NCBI RefSeq assembly: GCF_016595245.1
Contig: NZ_JAENHM010000090.1
Coordinates: 1-52,831 of the forward strand
Reading direction: 5' to 3'
Length of the DNA stretch: 52,831 bases
DNA from: Azospirillum endophyticum
GTDB taxonomy: Bacteria; Pseudomonadota; Alphaproteobacteria; Azospirillales; Azospirillaceae
Shown: positions 1 through 8,851 of the stretch, piece after piece
Position numbering within the stretch: position 1 is the stretch's first letter
Layout: each line of letters starts with the position of its first letter
Position numbers and translations under genes: made by a program
Notes under the pieces: generated by a model
Told to the model about the DNA's origin: nothing
What the model saw: the letters and a program-made list of their open reading frames with translations, nothing else
Database searches by the model: none

Positions 1-70
1 CCGCCAGGTCACTCAGGCTCAAGAGACGCTCCATACACGAAGCTCATGCTTGCATCTTCACCACTCATTG

Positions 71-104
71 CGAACGCCCCGGCTCACAAAAGCCGGGGCG
101 TTCG
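71..104 (-). terminator. Perfect inverted repeat downstream of the DUF447 gene
   Basis: A perfect 14-bp stem (71-84 with 91-104) encloses a 6-nt loop, 10 bp beyond the stop codon of the last gene of the minus-strand cofactor operon. There is no clear T-run on either strand, so it is either a weak intrinsic terminator or an RNA 3'-end stabiliser. Bases 1-70 hold nothing recognisable. Confidence 0.6.
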
Positions 105-113
105 CGCATTTGA

Positions 114-737
114 TCATGTGAGCACCCGCGGCTTTGCCATGTCGGGTGCTTCGGCTCCAACTGCGGGCGGTTCCGTCGTGAGCATTTCGGCCTGGAAGGC
201 CGCCACGCGCTCAGACAGCCAACTCCAGGCCTCCCGCTCCCGTGTTCCGGCGGTTTTCTCGACGGCGATGGCAAGGTAAGCCATTTCCCGTTCTACCTTA
301 TCCCTCGGCAGCAAATGCAGCCGGCTGCACAGGATCGCAGCTTCGATCACGGCGGCGGCGGCGCGGTTGTGGCCGGCGAATGGCCGGTGCGTCTCCTCAT
401 GGACGGTCTGGCAATGGAAGCGTGGGCGCACCGGGTCGGTCTCGATCCGCACCACCTCCAGTTCCCAATGGGCGAGGCTGTCGGCCAGACGCACGCCGGC
501 GATGACGGTCGCCGGGACCAGCGGCCAGTCGCGCCGCCCGGTCAGGCAGCCGGCGAACAGCCGGGCGTCGTCGGTGTGGTTGACCACGGCCCGGCCGGTG
601 GCCTCCAGCGCGTCGAGCGTGACGGAGGGGCGGAAGGGGGCGATCACCAGATCATCCCCGGCCCGTGTGACGCCGAAAGGAGCGATGTGCGGGGTGCCAT
701 CGGCGCCCAGCGTGGTGACGATGGTTTCCAGGATCAT
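114..737 (-). CDS. DUF447 family protein of the H4MPT gene set
   Basis: This 207-aa protein matches the DUF447 family, recurrently found with tetrahydromethanopterin (H4MPT) genes in methanogens and methylotrophs. Its biochemical role is not established as far as I know; a flavin-reductase-like split-barrel fold is likely. It opens MILETIVTT and carries the family stretches APFGV and NHTDDARLF. The ATG at 737 is chosen because it overlaps the preceding stop by 4 bp (ATGA) and has GGAAAG just upstream; a longer frame to 839 lies inside the upstream gene. It is the last gene of the minus-strand cofactor operon, which supports a role in H4MPT or methanofuran synthesis. Confidence 0.8.
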   Translation of the reverse strand: MILETIVTTLGADGTPHIAPFGVTRAGDDLVIAPFRPSVTLDALEATGRAVVNHTDDARLFAGCLTGRRDWPLVPATVIAGVRLADSLAHWELEVVRIETDPVRPRFHCQTVHEETHRPFAGHNRAAAAVIEAAILCSRLHLLPRDKVEREMAYLAIAVEKTAGTREREAWSWLSERVAAFQAEMLTTEPPAVGAEAPDMAKPRVLT

Positions 738-2152
738 GATTTCTTTCCGCAGGCCCGGCGGCGCTCCTGCAACGTTGCGCCCGCCGTCTTGAAGCCGTGG
801 ACATCGCTGTCCGCCTCGCCCCCCGCTTCCACCGCGCATCCCCAGGCGAGATCCTCGTCCTGGACATAGCGCTTGCCGAGCTGCCAGGCGAGGAAGGCCT
901 TCTGCAGTTCGACGCCCATGTAGAAGGCGTGCCCACCGTCCTCTGCCAGATCGAGCAGCGGATAGAGGCGATAGGGATCGGTCGCCACATGGTGGCCGTC
1001 ACGGTTGTAGACATGGACGCCGTCCTCCGCCACCTCCACCCGGAAGGAGGGGTCGCGGATGCTGCGGGCGGTCTCCGCGATCTCGGCCGGGGTGCCCGCG
1101 AAGGGGCGGCGGTCGCGCAGGGCCATCAGCCCGTCGTCGATGCCCTTGGGCAGGCTGCCGCTTTCCGCGGCGGCATGCATGATCCGCCGCGCCCGGTCGG
1201 CCTCGCGCACCGCGGTGCGGGCGTGCGGGCTGACCTGGAGGGTGAGGACGGCGCCGATCGACAGTTCCGACACCATGCCCATCAGCAGCGCCGTGGTGCC
1301 GGTGGTGTCTGCGTCGGTCAGTTCGGTCAGGTTGCCGATGCCCATCAGGATTTCGATGTCGGGATAGCGTCGACGCAGGACGTGATAGCGGACCACCGAA
1401 TCCGTGAAGCCGTAATGGATGGGGTCGAGCACGGGATCGGCGAGGAAGCGCCGGCCGGAGGCTTGCAGGCGGTCGACGGCGCGGCAGAGGGACTCAAGGT
1501 CGCGCGCTTTCCCCGGAATCAGGATCGGGGTCGCCCCCGTCCGTTCCAGCACCCACAGCGTGTCCTCGCTGAGGCTGAGCATGTAGGAGGCGCCGGCTGC
1601 CGCCCCGCGCAGCAGCTCCTCTGGGTCGGCGCTGTCGACGCTGACGGTGTGACCGGCGGCGACCAGGGCGCCGACTGCGGGTTCCAGCCCCTCGAACCTT
1701 TCGCCCGGATGGCAGCCGAGGTCGATGACGTCGGCGCCGTCGCGGCGCAGCCTTGCGGCGGTCTCCAGCAGATTGTCGACGGAGCGGTGGGGAGCGTCGA
1801 CGATCTCGGCGAAGATCGTCACCGCATGGCGGGACAGGTCGGCTCGCGCCGCCCGCCCGCCGAGATAGGCGGGGAGGTCGCGCAGTTCCTCCGGTCCCCG
1901 TTCGAAGGCGACGCCGAAATGGTCGGACAAGGCCGCCAGATCGCAGCGGGTCCGGCCGGGCAGGATCACCCGGGTGCCCGGCGGCGGCGGCGGCAGGCGG
2001 CGTTTGATCAGCTCCCCGGTCATCAGGGCGGCGACGCTGACGCCGATCTGCGCCACGTCGAAGCTGAAGGGGGTGGACGCCATCCCGCCCAGCACCGCCC
2101 GCAGGCGCGGCTCCGCCAGCTTTCCGGTCACGAAGACGAGGTGGTCGGACAT
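734..2152 (-). CDS. Dihydropteroate synthase-like protein of H4MPT biosynthesis
   Basis: This 472-aa protein belongs to the dihydropteroate-synthase-related family (TIGR00284 type) found beside H4MPT genes. The pterin-binding TIM barrel is visible in the middle third: DGADVIDLGCHPGE, then HTVSVDSADPEE, then FLADPVLDPIHYGF and ILMGIGNLTEL. The protein is much longer than folate-pathway DHPS (about 280 aa), having an extra N-terminal domain and a C-terminal extension. By family context it is thought to act when the pterin is joined to the aryl-ribitol part made by beta-RFAP synthase; this is inference. It overlaps the upstream flavoprotein by 25 bp and the downstream DUF447 gene by 4 bp, so translation is probably coupled. 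Confidence 0.85.
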   Translation of the reverse strand: MSDHLVFVTGKLAEPRLRAVLGGMASTPFSFDVAQIGVSVAALMTGELIKRRLPPPPPGTRVILPGRTRCDLAALSDHFGVAFERGPEELRDLPAYLGGRAARADLSRHAVTIFAEIVDAPHRSVDNLLETAARLRRDGADVIDLGCHPGERFEGLEPAVGALVAAGHTVSVDSADPEELLRGAAAGASYMLSLSEDTLWVLERTGATPILIPGKARDLESLCRAVDRLQASGRRFLADPVLDPIHYGFTDSVVRYHVLRRRYPDIEILMGIGNLTELTDADTTGTTALLMGMVSELSIGAVLTLQVSPHARTAVREADRARRIMHAAAESGSLPKGIDDGLMALRDRRPFAGTPAEIAETARSIRDPSFRVEVAEDGVHVYNRDGHHVATDPYRLYPLLDLAEDGGHAFYMGVELQKAFLAWQLGKRYVQDEDLAWGCAVEAGGEADSDVHGFKTAGATLQERRRACGKKS

Positions 2153-2697
2153 TCAAGGCGCGCCTTCAGCGCGGATTCGAGTTCGGGCACGGTTTCGACG
2201 ACGGTGGTCGCCTCGAACCCGCGCAGCCGGTCGACATTCTCCAGGTCGATGCGCCGGGGATAGACCGGCACCATGCCGTGCGGCGCCTCGGTCATCATTT
2301 CCGGCGCGGTGTCGCAGGCGAAGACGATGCAGGGCACCCGGCATTTGCCGGCCTGGGCGAAGGCGTTGGTCGGCAGCGTGTCTGAGATCCCCTGCACGCA
2401 TTTGGCCACCGTGTTGGAGGTGGCCGGCCCCACCACCAACGTGTGGTATTCACCGAAATAGAACCGGCCGATCTGCGGTGCGCTGGCGGCGCGGTCGCGG
2501 AACAGGCGGGTGCCGGGGGGAAAGTTGCCGTCGCGGCGGCGGTACATGCGCATCACCTCCTCGGCCGCCCGGCTGAGGAAGACGTCGAGCGGCGCCAGCC
2601 GCGCCATCAGGTCGAGCGTCTCCTTGATGTAATGGCCGGATCCGGTCAGCGCCCAGGCCAGCCGTGGCGGAGCGGGGAGGCGGGTGATTTCGTTCAT
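2128..2697 (-). CDS. HFCD-type flavoprotein, likely dihydromethanopterin reductase (DmrB type)
   Basis: This 189-aa flavoprotein has the homo-oligomeric FMN-binding cysteine-decarboxylase-like fold: LAWALTGSGHYIKETLDL at the N-terminus, then VVGPATSNTVAKCVQGISD and PTNAFAQAGK. The archaeal AfpA/MptN-like group includes DmrB of Burkholderia xenovorans, which reduces dihydromethanopterin to H4MPT. No DHFR-like DmrA is present in the window, so this is the best candidate for that last reduction. It starts at an ATG overlapping the kinase stop by 4 bp. The exact electron donor cannot be read from the sequence. Confidence 0.75.
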   Translation of the reverse strand: MNEITRLPAPPRLAWALTGSGHYIKETLDLMARLAPLDVFLSRAAEEVMRMYRRRDGNFPPGTRLFRDRAASAPQIGRFYFGEYHTLVVGPATSNTVAKCVQGISDTLPTNAFAQAGKCRVPCIVFACDTAPEMMTEAPHGMVPVYPRRIDLENVDRLRGFEATTVVETVPELESALKARLECPTTSSS

Positions 2698-3425
2698 GCC
2701 CGCACGCCCGGCCGAGCCTCCACCTCCGGGCTGCGCAGCAGGGGGCAGCCGGGACTGCCGCGGCCCGCCAGCGCCTCTTCCATCAGGGCATGATCATCGC
2801 GATGGATGCACCAGCTCTCCCCGGCGAAGCGCGCGCGCCAGAGCGGGAAAGCCGCGTCGACCAGCCCGTCGCGGGCCAGCGCAGCCGCATCGGTCGCGGC
2901 GCAGGGGCAGGGTCCCGACTTGACCAGAACCAGCGCCGCCGCCTCCAGCTCCACCGCCAGCCACGCCGCGAGACTATCGGAAGTGACGTCCCAGCTTTCC
3001 GCGATTTCCGGCTGGTCGAGCGCCATGGCGGACGGCAGCCACACCGCCGGCATCCGCGCCCGGATCAGCGACCGCAGCCGCTCGCGCGTCGTCGCCGTTT
3101 GCAGGGCCGGGCAGATGCCGTGCAACATCAGCCCGAACTGCTCCATCGCCAGCAGGGCCATGCGGTGGGCGAGCCGGTCGTCGAAGCGCCAGTTGTCCTG
3201 GGCGTCGCGCACCGCATCGGCGAAGGGGCCGCCGCCCGGCACGATGACCAGGGGATGGCGATGGCCGGGGCGGGCGATCAGATCCAGCCAGGTCCCAAGC
3301 CGGTGCCAGTCCGACAGGCTGCCGCCGATCTTGACCACCCAGGGCCGCGCCGCGGCGTGTGGCGATCTGTGGGCCGCCGACGACTCGTCAGGCAATTTGT
3401 CGGTGGGCGATGCGTTGGCCGTCAT
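2694..3425 (-). CDS. mfnE: Amino-acid-kinase-fold protein, MfnE-like (methanofuran biosynthesis)
   Basis: This 243-aa member of the aspartokinase/uridylate-kinase fold shows WVVKIGGSL (about residues 28-36), the glycine-rich VIVPGGGPFADAVR, and WDVTSDSLAAWLA. The last resembles MfnE, which phosphorylates aminomethylfuran phosphate to the diphosphate in archaeal methanofuran synthesis. The presence of MfnD- and MfnF-like genes elsewhere in the cluster supports that role over a general amino-acid kinase. The N-terminal 27 residues look like a disordered lead. It sits 4 bp after the FolB-like gene and overlaps the flavoprotein gene by 4 bp. Confidence 0.7.
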   Translation of the reverse strand: MTANASPTDKLPDESSAAHRSPHAAARPWVVKIGGSLSDWHRLGTWLDLIARPGHRHPLVIVPGGGPFADAVRDAQDNWRFDDRLAHRMALLAMEQFGLMLHGICPALQTATTRERLRSLIRARMPAVWLPSAMALDQPEIAESWDVTSDSLAAWLAVELEAAALVLVKSGPCPCAATDAAALARDGLVDAAFPLWRARFAGESWCIHRDDHALMEEALAGRGSPGCPLLRSPEVEARPGVRA

Positions 3426-3429
3426 CGGG

Positions 3430-3924
3430 TCAAATCCGCCGGTCTGTCATGGGCATCAGGCGGCGTGACGCCGGCAGGGATTGGCCCGGCATCTGGTCGC
3501 GTGTCCGTTCCAGCCGGATGCCCGGAACCGCGACGCCGTCATAGATGTCGAGTTTCGCCACCGACACGCGAGCCGACTGCACCTGGTCGTGGGCCAGGCA
3601 CAGGCGGGCGATCTTCTCCGCCAGCATCTCGACCAGGTTGGTATGCTCGTCCAGCAGGACCCGCTTCAACCCGGACAGCAGATCGTCGTAGGACAGCACG
3701 GCGCCGATATCGTCGGAAAACTGGGCGCCGTCCTGGCGCACGTGCAGCAACAGGTCGATCCGCACCCGCTGAGGCTCATCGCGCTCGTGATCGAAGACGC
3801 CGATCCGGCAGGGCAGGACGACGTTCTCCAGGAACATCTCGTAGAGGCCGGCGGGGATGGCGGCTACGTGGGAGTCTGCGGCCGCGCCGCGCGCGCATTG
3901 GGCGGAAAGGATCGTTTCGAGCAT
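3430..3924 (-). CDS. Dihydroneopterin aldolase-like (FolB-family) protein
   Basis: This 164-aa FolB-family protein has the core from LENVVLPCRIGVFDHER to SVAKLDIYDG, including the lysine expected in the aldolase active site. FolB cleaves 7,8-dihydroneopterin to a 6-hydroxymethylpterin and glycolaldehyde; here it is first in a run of H4MPT cofactor genes, so it probably feeds the pterin half of H4MPT. It is longer than typical FolB (about 120 aa) at both ends. AGGAGG lies 9 nt before the ATG, a strong ribosome site consistent with the first gene of a transcript. Another folB for folate may exist elsewhere. Confidence 0.75.
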   Translation of the reverse strand: MLETILSAQCARGAAADSHVAAIPAGLYEMFLENVVLPCRIGVFDHERDEPQRVRIDLLLHVRQDGAQFSDDIGAVLSYDDLLSGLKRVLLDEHTNLVEMLAEKIARLCLAHDQVQSARVSVAKLDIYDGVAVPGIRLERTRDQMPGQSLPASRRLMPMTDRRI

Positions 3925-4095
3925 CGGTGCCGTCCTCCTGGCTGTTGTCCGGCGGGGCCGGACGCGGATCGGGTGCCGGGCAGGCCTTTTCGTACCTTAG
4001 CAATATCCGGGGAGCGGCATCTGTTCGAAAGCGACACCGAACTGGCGATTTCCGCCGCCTCCCTGTTTTCCCGAAGCCGGCCCCCCTCCGCTGCA

Positions 4096-5115
4096 TCAGG
4101 TCAGGCCGGCGAACTCGTGTGCGGCGGCAAGCGGACTGTGCCGCTGGTTCTGGCGGTCGCTGCGCGGAGCGATGCCGAAATGGTCGCGATAGCATTTGCT
4201 GAAATGGGTGGCGGAAATGAAGCCGCAGCTGATCGACACCTCCATCACCGACATGCGGGTTTGGCACAGCAGCTGCCGCGCCCGCTTCATCCGGAGACCG
4301 AGATAGTATTTGGCCGGCGAGCAGTTCATGTATTTGCGGAACAGCCGTTCCAGATTCCGGCGGGACTGGCCCAGTTCGGCGGCGAGCGTCAGCAGATCCA
4401 GCGGTTCCTCGATGTTGGCCTGCATCACCGCCACGGCGGCATTGAGATCCTCGTGATCCAGCAGCGGGTTGACGTGAAGTTCTTCCTGCTGACGGATGCT
4501 GCCGGCGCGGATTTTGGTGTGTAGGAGCTGCTCGGCGATGTCCATCGCCAGCTTGTCGCCATGACGGGCGGCGATCAGGTGCAGCATCATGTCGGTGGCG
4601 GCGGTGCCGCCGGCACAGGTGAAGCGGTTGCGGTCGATGGTGAACAGCTCGCCCGTCGCTTCGATCTCCGGGAAGGTCTCGGCGAAGCCGGCCATGTTCT
4701 CCCAATGGATGGTGCAGCGGTAGCCGTTGAGCAGGCCGGCCCGGGCAAGGATGTGGCTGGCCGTGCACAGGGCGCCGAAGGCGATCCCCTGGGCGGCCGA
4801 ACGCCGCATCCACGAGAACATTGCCCGATCCTCGTACCAATGGCCGCCGATGCCGCTGCACACCATCACGGTGGACAACGGGGGGGCTTCGGCGATGGCG
4901 TGATCGATGCAAAGTCCGATGCCGTTGCTGGCCTGCAGAACACCGCCCTTCGGGGAGAGCAGCACCCAGCGATACAGCTCCTTTCCGCTGATGTGATTGG
5001 CAAGGCGAAGAGGTTCCACCGCCGCGGTGAACGCGATCATGGAGAAATCGGGAATTAGAAGAAAACCGATGGTGTCGACTTTGGAAACGCCGGATTGCTG
5101 TTCATTGCACTTCAT
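4096..5115 (-). CDS. gbdR: GbdR-like GlxA/AraC-family transcriptional activator
   Basis: This 339-aa regulator has an N-terminal DJ-1/PfpI-like domain (TIGFLLIPDFSMIAFTAAVEP, AVEPLRLANHISGKELYRW) and a C-terminal AraC helix-turn-helix pair (LLTLAAELGQSRRNLERLF and VSISCGFISATHFSKCYRDHFG). The start region resembles GbdR, the glycine-betaine/dimethylglycine-responsive activator of Pseudomonas, more than the other two GlxA-type regulators of this window do. The ATG at 5115 is chosen over far-upstream starts because homology begins about 15 residues after it. It stands between fhcC and the cofactor operon, 345 bp and 171 bp from its neighbours, so it probably has its own promoter. Ligand and targets are inferred from context. 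Confidence 0.75.
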   Translation of the reverse strand: MKCNEQQSGVSKVDTIGFLLIPDFSMIAFTAAVEPLRLANHISGKELYRWVLLSPKGGVLQASNGIGLCIDHAIAEAPPLSTVMVCSGIGGHWYEDRAMFSWMRRSAAQGIAFGALCTASHILARAGLLNGYRCTIHWENMAGFAETFPEIEATGELFTIDRNRFTCAGGTAATDMMLHLIAARHGDKLAMDIAEQLLHTKIRAGSIRQQEELHVNPLLDHEDLNAAVAVMQANIEEPLDLLTLAAELGQSRRNLERLFRKYMNCSPAKYYLGLRMKRARQLLCQTRMSVMEVSISCGFISATHFSKCYRDHFGIAPRSDRQNQRHSPLAAAHEFAGLT

Positions 5116-5460
5116 CGTCCCGTGCCCCTCTTCCGCTTTCCTGTTCGTATCGTCGTGGGTCGCGAATGGTCGGCGAACACGCTGTTTTCCCGCGGCCTGT
5201 TTGTTGAGGCAGCCACGTTCGGATGGGCGGGAGGTCGATCTCTTTCCGCACCATCTAGTTTTTATGACAAGCAGCCTACGCGGGAAGCGGCCCGGCGACA
5301 TTGAACAAAGCGGACATAATTCTTGAAGGAGCGCGACGTTGATCGAGTCGGGACTGTTTTTAATACAAATCATCCGCCCTGGCGAGTGATGAGGGCACTC
5401 AGCGGGGTAACCCAGCTTCCTTAATGCGGCCGCATTCGGATGAGGTCCGGGCCGGAGCTT
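5116..5460. other. Non-coding gap between fhcC and the gbdR-like gene
   Basis: This 345-bp stretch holds no supported gene. It contains a perfect 14-bp palindrome (5423-5436, a NotI-type core) about 25 bp beyond the fhcC stop, and a more AT-rich part around 5255-5390 that is the likely promoter region of the minus-strand regulator. No complete 21-bp TGTCGC repeat was found here, only a single half-site near 5293. Confidence 0.5.
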
Positions 5461-6270
5461 TCAAACGCAGGCAAGCAGCTCGCCGCGTCCGCCAAATCCG
5501 CGGTCGCCCAGCCAGCGGCGCGCCCGCCCGGTCAGGCCCCGGCAGGCGGGCGGAACCCCGTCCAATCCGAACAGATGCTTGTCCAAAAGCGACAGGAAGG
5601 GCAGCTGGTTGAGGCCGCAATCGGCGAAACCCGGCAGCGGATCGATTTCATCGCGCAGCAGGATGGTCCCGTTGCGCATGCCATGCCCGATGGCGGCACC
5701 CGGTTTGCCGCCGACGAGCAGGCTGCCGGCATTCATGTGCAGGGCGGCATAGGCTCCGGCATTGCCGCCGATGGCGATCAGCCCGCGGCGCATGCGTTCG
5801 CCGGCACGGTCGCCGACATTGCCCTGGACCAGGATCCGCCCGCCCGTCATCCCCGTCCGCTCACCGGGCAGGGCGCCGCCCAATTCGCAGCCGGCATCGC
5901 CGCCGATATACAGTACGCCGCCGCGCATGGCGGCGCCCGCCGCCAACCCGGCCGATCCTTCCACCAGCAGCGTGCCGCCGCTCATGCCGGTGCCGGCACG
6001 GTGGCCGAGCGGTCCGGCGACCCGGATGGTGCCGCCGTCCAGTCCCGCGCCGACGAAGTCGAGCCGCCCGTCGCCCTCCAGTTCGACGGTGTCGCCGGGG
6101 CTGCCCGACAGGTCGAACAGGTCGCCGGCCGCGACATGGCTCCGGCCGAACCGCAGCGGCAAGGCGGCGATCTCCGACAGGTTCAGCGCCGCCAGCCGGT
6201 ACGGCAGCAGGGAGGAGGCGTCGATGCGGCCGGGCAACGGCCCTTTCAAGCGGAAGCTCAGCACGCTCAT
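5461..6270 (-). CDS. fhcC: Formyltransferase/hydrolase complex subunit C
   Basis: This 269-aa protein is subunit C of the Fhc complex, which releases formate from formyl-methanofuran. The middle is a right-handed beta-helix like the GltB/FwdC C-terminal domain, shown by repeats such as GTGMSGGTLLVEG, GAAMRGGVLYIGG, RTGMTGGRILVQG and ALHMNAGSLLVGG. The ATG at 6270 overlaps the fhcD stop by 4 bp (ATGA). It is the last of four fhc genes (B-A-D-C), the set needed for the complete cytoplasmic complex. Confidence 0.93.
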   Translation of the reverse strand: MSVLSFRLKGPLPGRIDASSLLPYRLAALNLSEIAALPLRFGRSHVAAGDLFDLSGSPGDTVELEGDGRLDFVGAGLDGGTIRVAGPLGHRAGTGMSGGTLLVEGSAGLAAGAAMRGGVLYIGGDAGCELGGALPGERTGMTGGRILVQGNVGDRAGERMRRGLIAIGGNAGAYAALHMNAGSLLVGGKPGAAIGHGMRNGTILLRDEIDPLPGFADCGLNQLPFLSLLDKHLFGLDGVPPACRGLTGRARRWLGDRGFGGRGELLACV

Positions 6271-7172
6271 GACAACAGCTCGTGAAGGTGGAAATGGTGG
6301 CGGCCCAGCTTGCCGCCGTAATTGCCGGCGGTGACGCCCCAGATGCCGGAGCCGCGGCCGCGGCCGATCAGGCATGCCAGCCCGGCGGTCATGGCGGCGG
6401 CGACGTCGGCGGCGCTCAGCCCGTCGATGACGATCTCCAGCACCGATTCCACCTCCGCCGGCAGGCGCGAGCGGGGCAGGCCGCGCAGCGTCGGGCAATA
6501 GGCATCGTTGGTGGAGGCCGGCATCCCCTTGTACTTCGCGCCGATCTTGGAGCCGGAGCGGACGACACCGCCGGGGAAGGGCAGCACGACGTTGGGCACG
6601 GCGCGCATGGCGTCCGCCGCCGCTTCCGCCGCCTCCAGCGCCGCCATCCGGGCGTCGGCGAGGATCAGCAGGTTGCCGCCGCCGACGGCCGGGACGCTCC
6701 AGCTCGATTCCTCGCACAGGAACTCGCCGTCCATCACCGGAATGCGCCAGTAGCGCCGGCCGTCCAGCAGCTTCGACATCTGCTGCCCATCGCCGAAATA
6801 GCGCAGCTTCTGGCCCATCGGCACCAGATCCTCCCTGGCGCCGCGCGGCACGCCGGAAAAGCAGGCGGTGCCGGGACAGGTCAGGATGCACTGGCCGAGC
6901 CGGGTCTCGACCTGCTTGCCCAATACGCCGCGGCCGGTGGCGAAGAACAGCAGGGCGACGCCGGGGCGCCCGTCCGGCGTCTCGTCGGGTGCCAGCTCCC
7001 GCTCGATCCCGGCCTCGCAGCCGCAGGCGATGACCGAGGTGGCGAAGCCGGTCGCAGCCATGCCGGCGTGGCGCGCCCAGGCCGGCGTGTCGGCGGTCAC
7101 GATCAGCCGGGTCGCCTTCATGTCGAAGGCCTCGGCATAGCTGTTCTCGATGTGGATGCCGTTCAGAAGCAT
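6267..7172 (-). CDS. fhcD: Formylmethanofuran:H4MPT formyltransferase (Fhc subunit D)
   Basis: This 301-aa homologue of archaeal Ftr moves the formyl group from formyl-H4MPT to methanofuran. Typical stretches are MLLNGIHIENSYAEAFDMKA at the start, GQCILTCPGTACFSG, and SGSKIGAKYKGMPASTND. The length matches the family (about 300 aa). The ATG at 7172 lies within the end of fhcA (10-bp overlap); longer upstream frames are inside fhcA. FhcD forms the core of the Fhc complex with A, B and C. Confidence 0.95.
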   Translation of the reverse strand: MLLNGIHIENSYAEAFDMKATRLIVTADTPAWARHAGMAATGFATSVIACGCEAGIERELAPDETPDGRPGVALLFFATGRGVLGKQVETRLGQCILTCPGTACFSGVPRGAREDLVPMGQKLRYFGDGQQMSKLLDGRRYWRIPVMDGEFLCEESSWSVPAVGGGNLLILADARMAALEAAEAAADAMRAVPNVVLPFPGGVVRSGSKIGAKYKGMPASTNDAYCPTLRGLPRSRLPAEVESVLEIVIDGLSAADVAAAMTAGLACLIGRGRGSGIWGVTAGNYGGKLGRHHFHLHELLS

Positions 7173-8851
7173 GAGTCGGATGCCGTCAGGGTCGGAACGA
7201 TGGACAGCCCGCCGTGGTCCCGGTCGAGGATCTCGCCGTCGGCAATGCGGAAATTGCCGAGCCGCACGGTCTGGTGATCCTCGAACCACGGCTTCAGCCG
7301 TCGTTCGATGGCGATATCGAACTCCGGCCGGACGACGATGGTGTCGCCCCAGCCGGTTGCGGCCAGTTCTCCGTTGCGCGCCACCAGCCGGCCGTTCTTG
7401 AACACCCACGCGGGTGCTGCGAACATCGCCTCGCGGTCGGGCAGGTCGTCGTAGACCACCACGTCGGCGACGGCGCCGGGACGCAGGTGGCCGCGGTCGC
7501 GCAGCCCCAGCACGCGGGCGGGGCCGGCGCGGGTCATGACGGCGATCTCCTCCAGCGTGTATTCGCGCCCGATGGAGCCGAGCCGGCTGTGCGCCGCGAC
7601 ATCGGGGTTGATCCGCGCCAGCTGCTCGTTGCGGAAGCTGCGGTCCATCAGCAGCCGGATCAAATGCGGATAGCTGGTGAAGGGGCCGCCGTTCGGATGG
7701 TCGGTGGTCAGGTAGACCCGCCAGGGATCCTCGATCAGCAGGAACAGCTCCAGCCCGATCGCCCATTGCAGGGCGTTGACGAAGGCCTTGTCGCGGTAGC
7801 GGAACGGCACAAGCCCGCAGCCGCCGTCGCATTCGATGTCGGCGCACACCCATTTGCGCGGGCTGGCGAGGCCGCTGTTGCGGAACTGCGACATGATGTC
7901 GGCCGATGCGGTGATGGTCTGGCCGAAGATGATCTGGCCGACATCGACCGAGATGTTCGGGCTGCGGTTCACCGCCTCGGCGATCTCGGCGGCGGCCGAG
8001 GAGAACCGGCGGTCGCCCTCCGTCCCGTAGCTGTGGAATTGCAGGTGGGTCAGGTGGGCGGGCAGCCCGTCCAGCGCGGCGATCGTGTCGCGCGTCACCG
8101 CTTCGTTGCCGGGGATGCCGAGGTTGTTGCAGTGGATGTGCAGCGGATGCGGCACCCTCAGGTCGGACAGCGCGGTGGCCAGCATGGTCAGGATGCGGCG
8201 CGGCGTGATCCCGTAATGGGGATGCGCCTCGTCCAGGTCCAGGCGGCGCTGGTTGAACTTGAAGGCGCTGATGCCGCCGGGATTGACCACCTTGACGCCG
8301 ACCGCCTGGGTGGCGTGCAGGATCCAGGCGACATAGTCGTTGACCTCCGACTGCGTCGCCCCGGCAGCCAGCCGCTCCAGCAGGAAGTCGTCGTTGCCGA
8401 GGACGGCGTAGCAGCCCTTGTCGATGATCGGGACGTCGCTCAATTCCAGATGGGTGTGGCGCGCATTGGACGGCAGCATCGCCGGCTCGAAGGCCGCCGT
8501 GTAACCCATCTCGGCATAGCGGTAGCCGGTGACGAAGCTGGACGGGGTGAACAGGCCGCTGCCCGACCGGCGCAGCCCGTCCGGGCCGCTGCCGTGCTCG
8601 CGGTGCTCCTCCGGCAGCAGCAGCCTTGCGAGGTTCACCTTGCCGCCGCCGATGTGGCTGTGGATGTCGATGGCGCCGGCCATGACGATGCGGCCGTCCA
8701 GGTCGACCACTTCCCCGATGCGGACACCCTCCGGAGGCGTTGCGGCGATGCGGCCATCCTTGAGATAGAGGTCGCGCAGGTCGCCGCCGTCCGCGGCCCC
8801 GATGGGATCGCAGACCCGGCCGCCGCGCAGCAGGGTGTAGGTGTCAGACAT
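7163..8851 (-). CDS. fhcA: Formyltransferase/hydrolase complex subunit A (formyl-methanofuran hydrolase)
   Basis: This 562-aa amidohydrolase-fold subunit hydrolyses formyl-methanofuran to formate. Metal-site features are visible: His64 and His66 in DIHSHIGGGK, the probable carboxylated lysine in GISAFKFNQRR, histidines in PLHIHCNNLGIPGN and LTHLQFHSYGTEG, and the aspartate of YLTTDHPNGGPF. These match FwdA/FhcA rather than dihydropyrimidinase. It overlaps fhcB by 8 bp and fhcD by 10 bp. In bacteria the reaction runs towards formate, making this the exit of the H4MPT pathway. Confidence 0.95.
   Translation of the reverse strand: MSDTYTLLRGGRVCDPIGAADGGDLRDLYLKDGRIAATPPEGVRIGEVVDLDGRIVMAGAIDIHSHIGGGKVNLARLLLPEEHREHGSGPDGLRRSGSGLFTPSSFVTGYRYAEMGYTAAFEPAMLPSNARHTHLELSDVPIIDKGCYAVLGNDDFLLERLAAGATQSEVNDYVAWILHATQAVGVKVVNPGGISAFKFNQRRLDLDEAHPHYGITPRRILTMLATALSDLRVPHPLHIHCNNLGIPGNEAVTRDTIAALDGLPAHLTHLQFHSYGTEGDRRFSSAAAEIAEAVNRSPNISVDVGQIIFGQTITASADIMSQFRNSGLASPRKWVCADIECDGGCGLVPFRYRDKAFVNALQWAIGLELFLLIEDPWRVYLTTDHPNGGPFTSYPHLIRLLMDRSFRNEQLARINPDVAAHSRLGSIGREYTLEEIAVMTRAGPARVLGLRDRGHLRPGAVADVVVYDDLPDREAMFAAPAWVFKNGRLVARNGELAATGWGDTIVVRPEFDIAIERRLKPWFEDHQTVRLGNFRIADGEILDRDHGGLSIVPTLTASDSCF

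Noticed and set aside
797..2263. 488-codon frame on the plus strand
   Set aside because: Antisense to the dihydropteroate-synthase-like gene; His/Gln/Gly-rich composition typical of shadow frames.
3947..3963. 7-bp hairpin with 3-nt loop just upstream of the FolB-like gene
   Set aside because: GC-rich short hairpins are frequent by chance here; no T-run, and it sits too close to the ribosome site to call a terminator.
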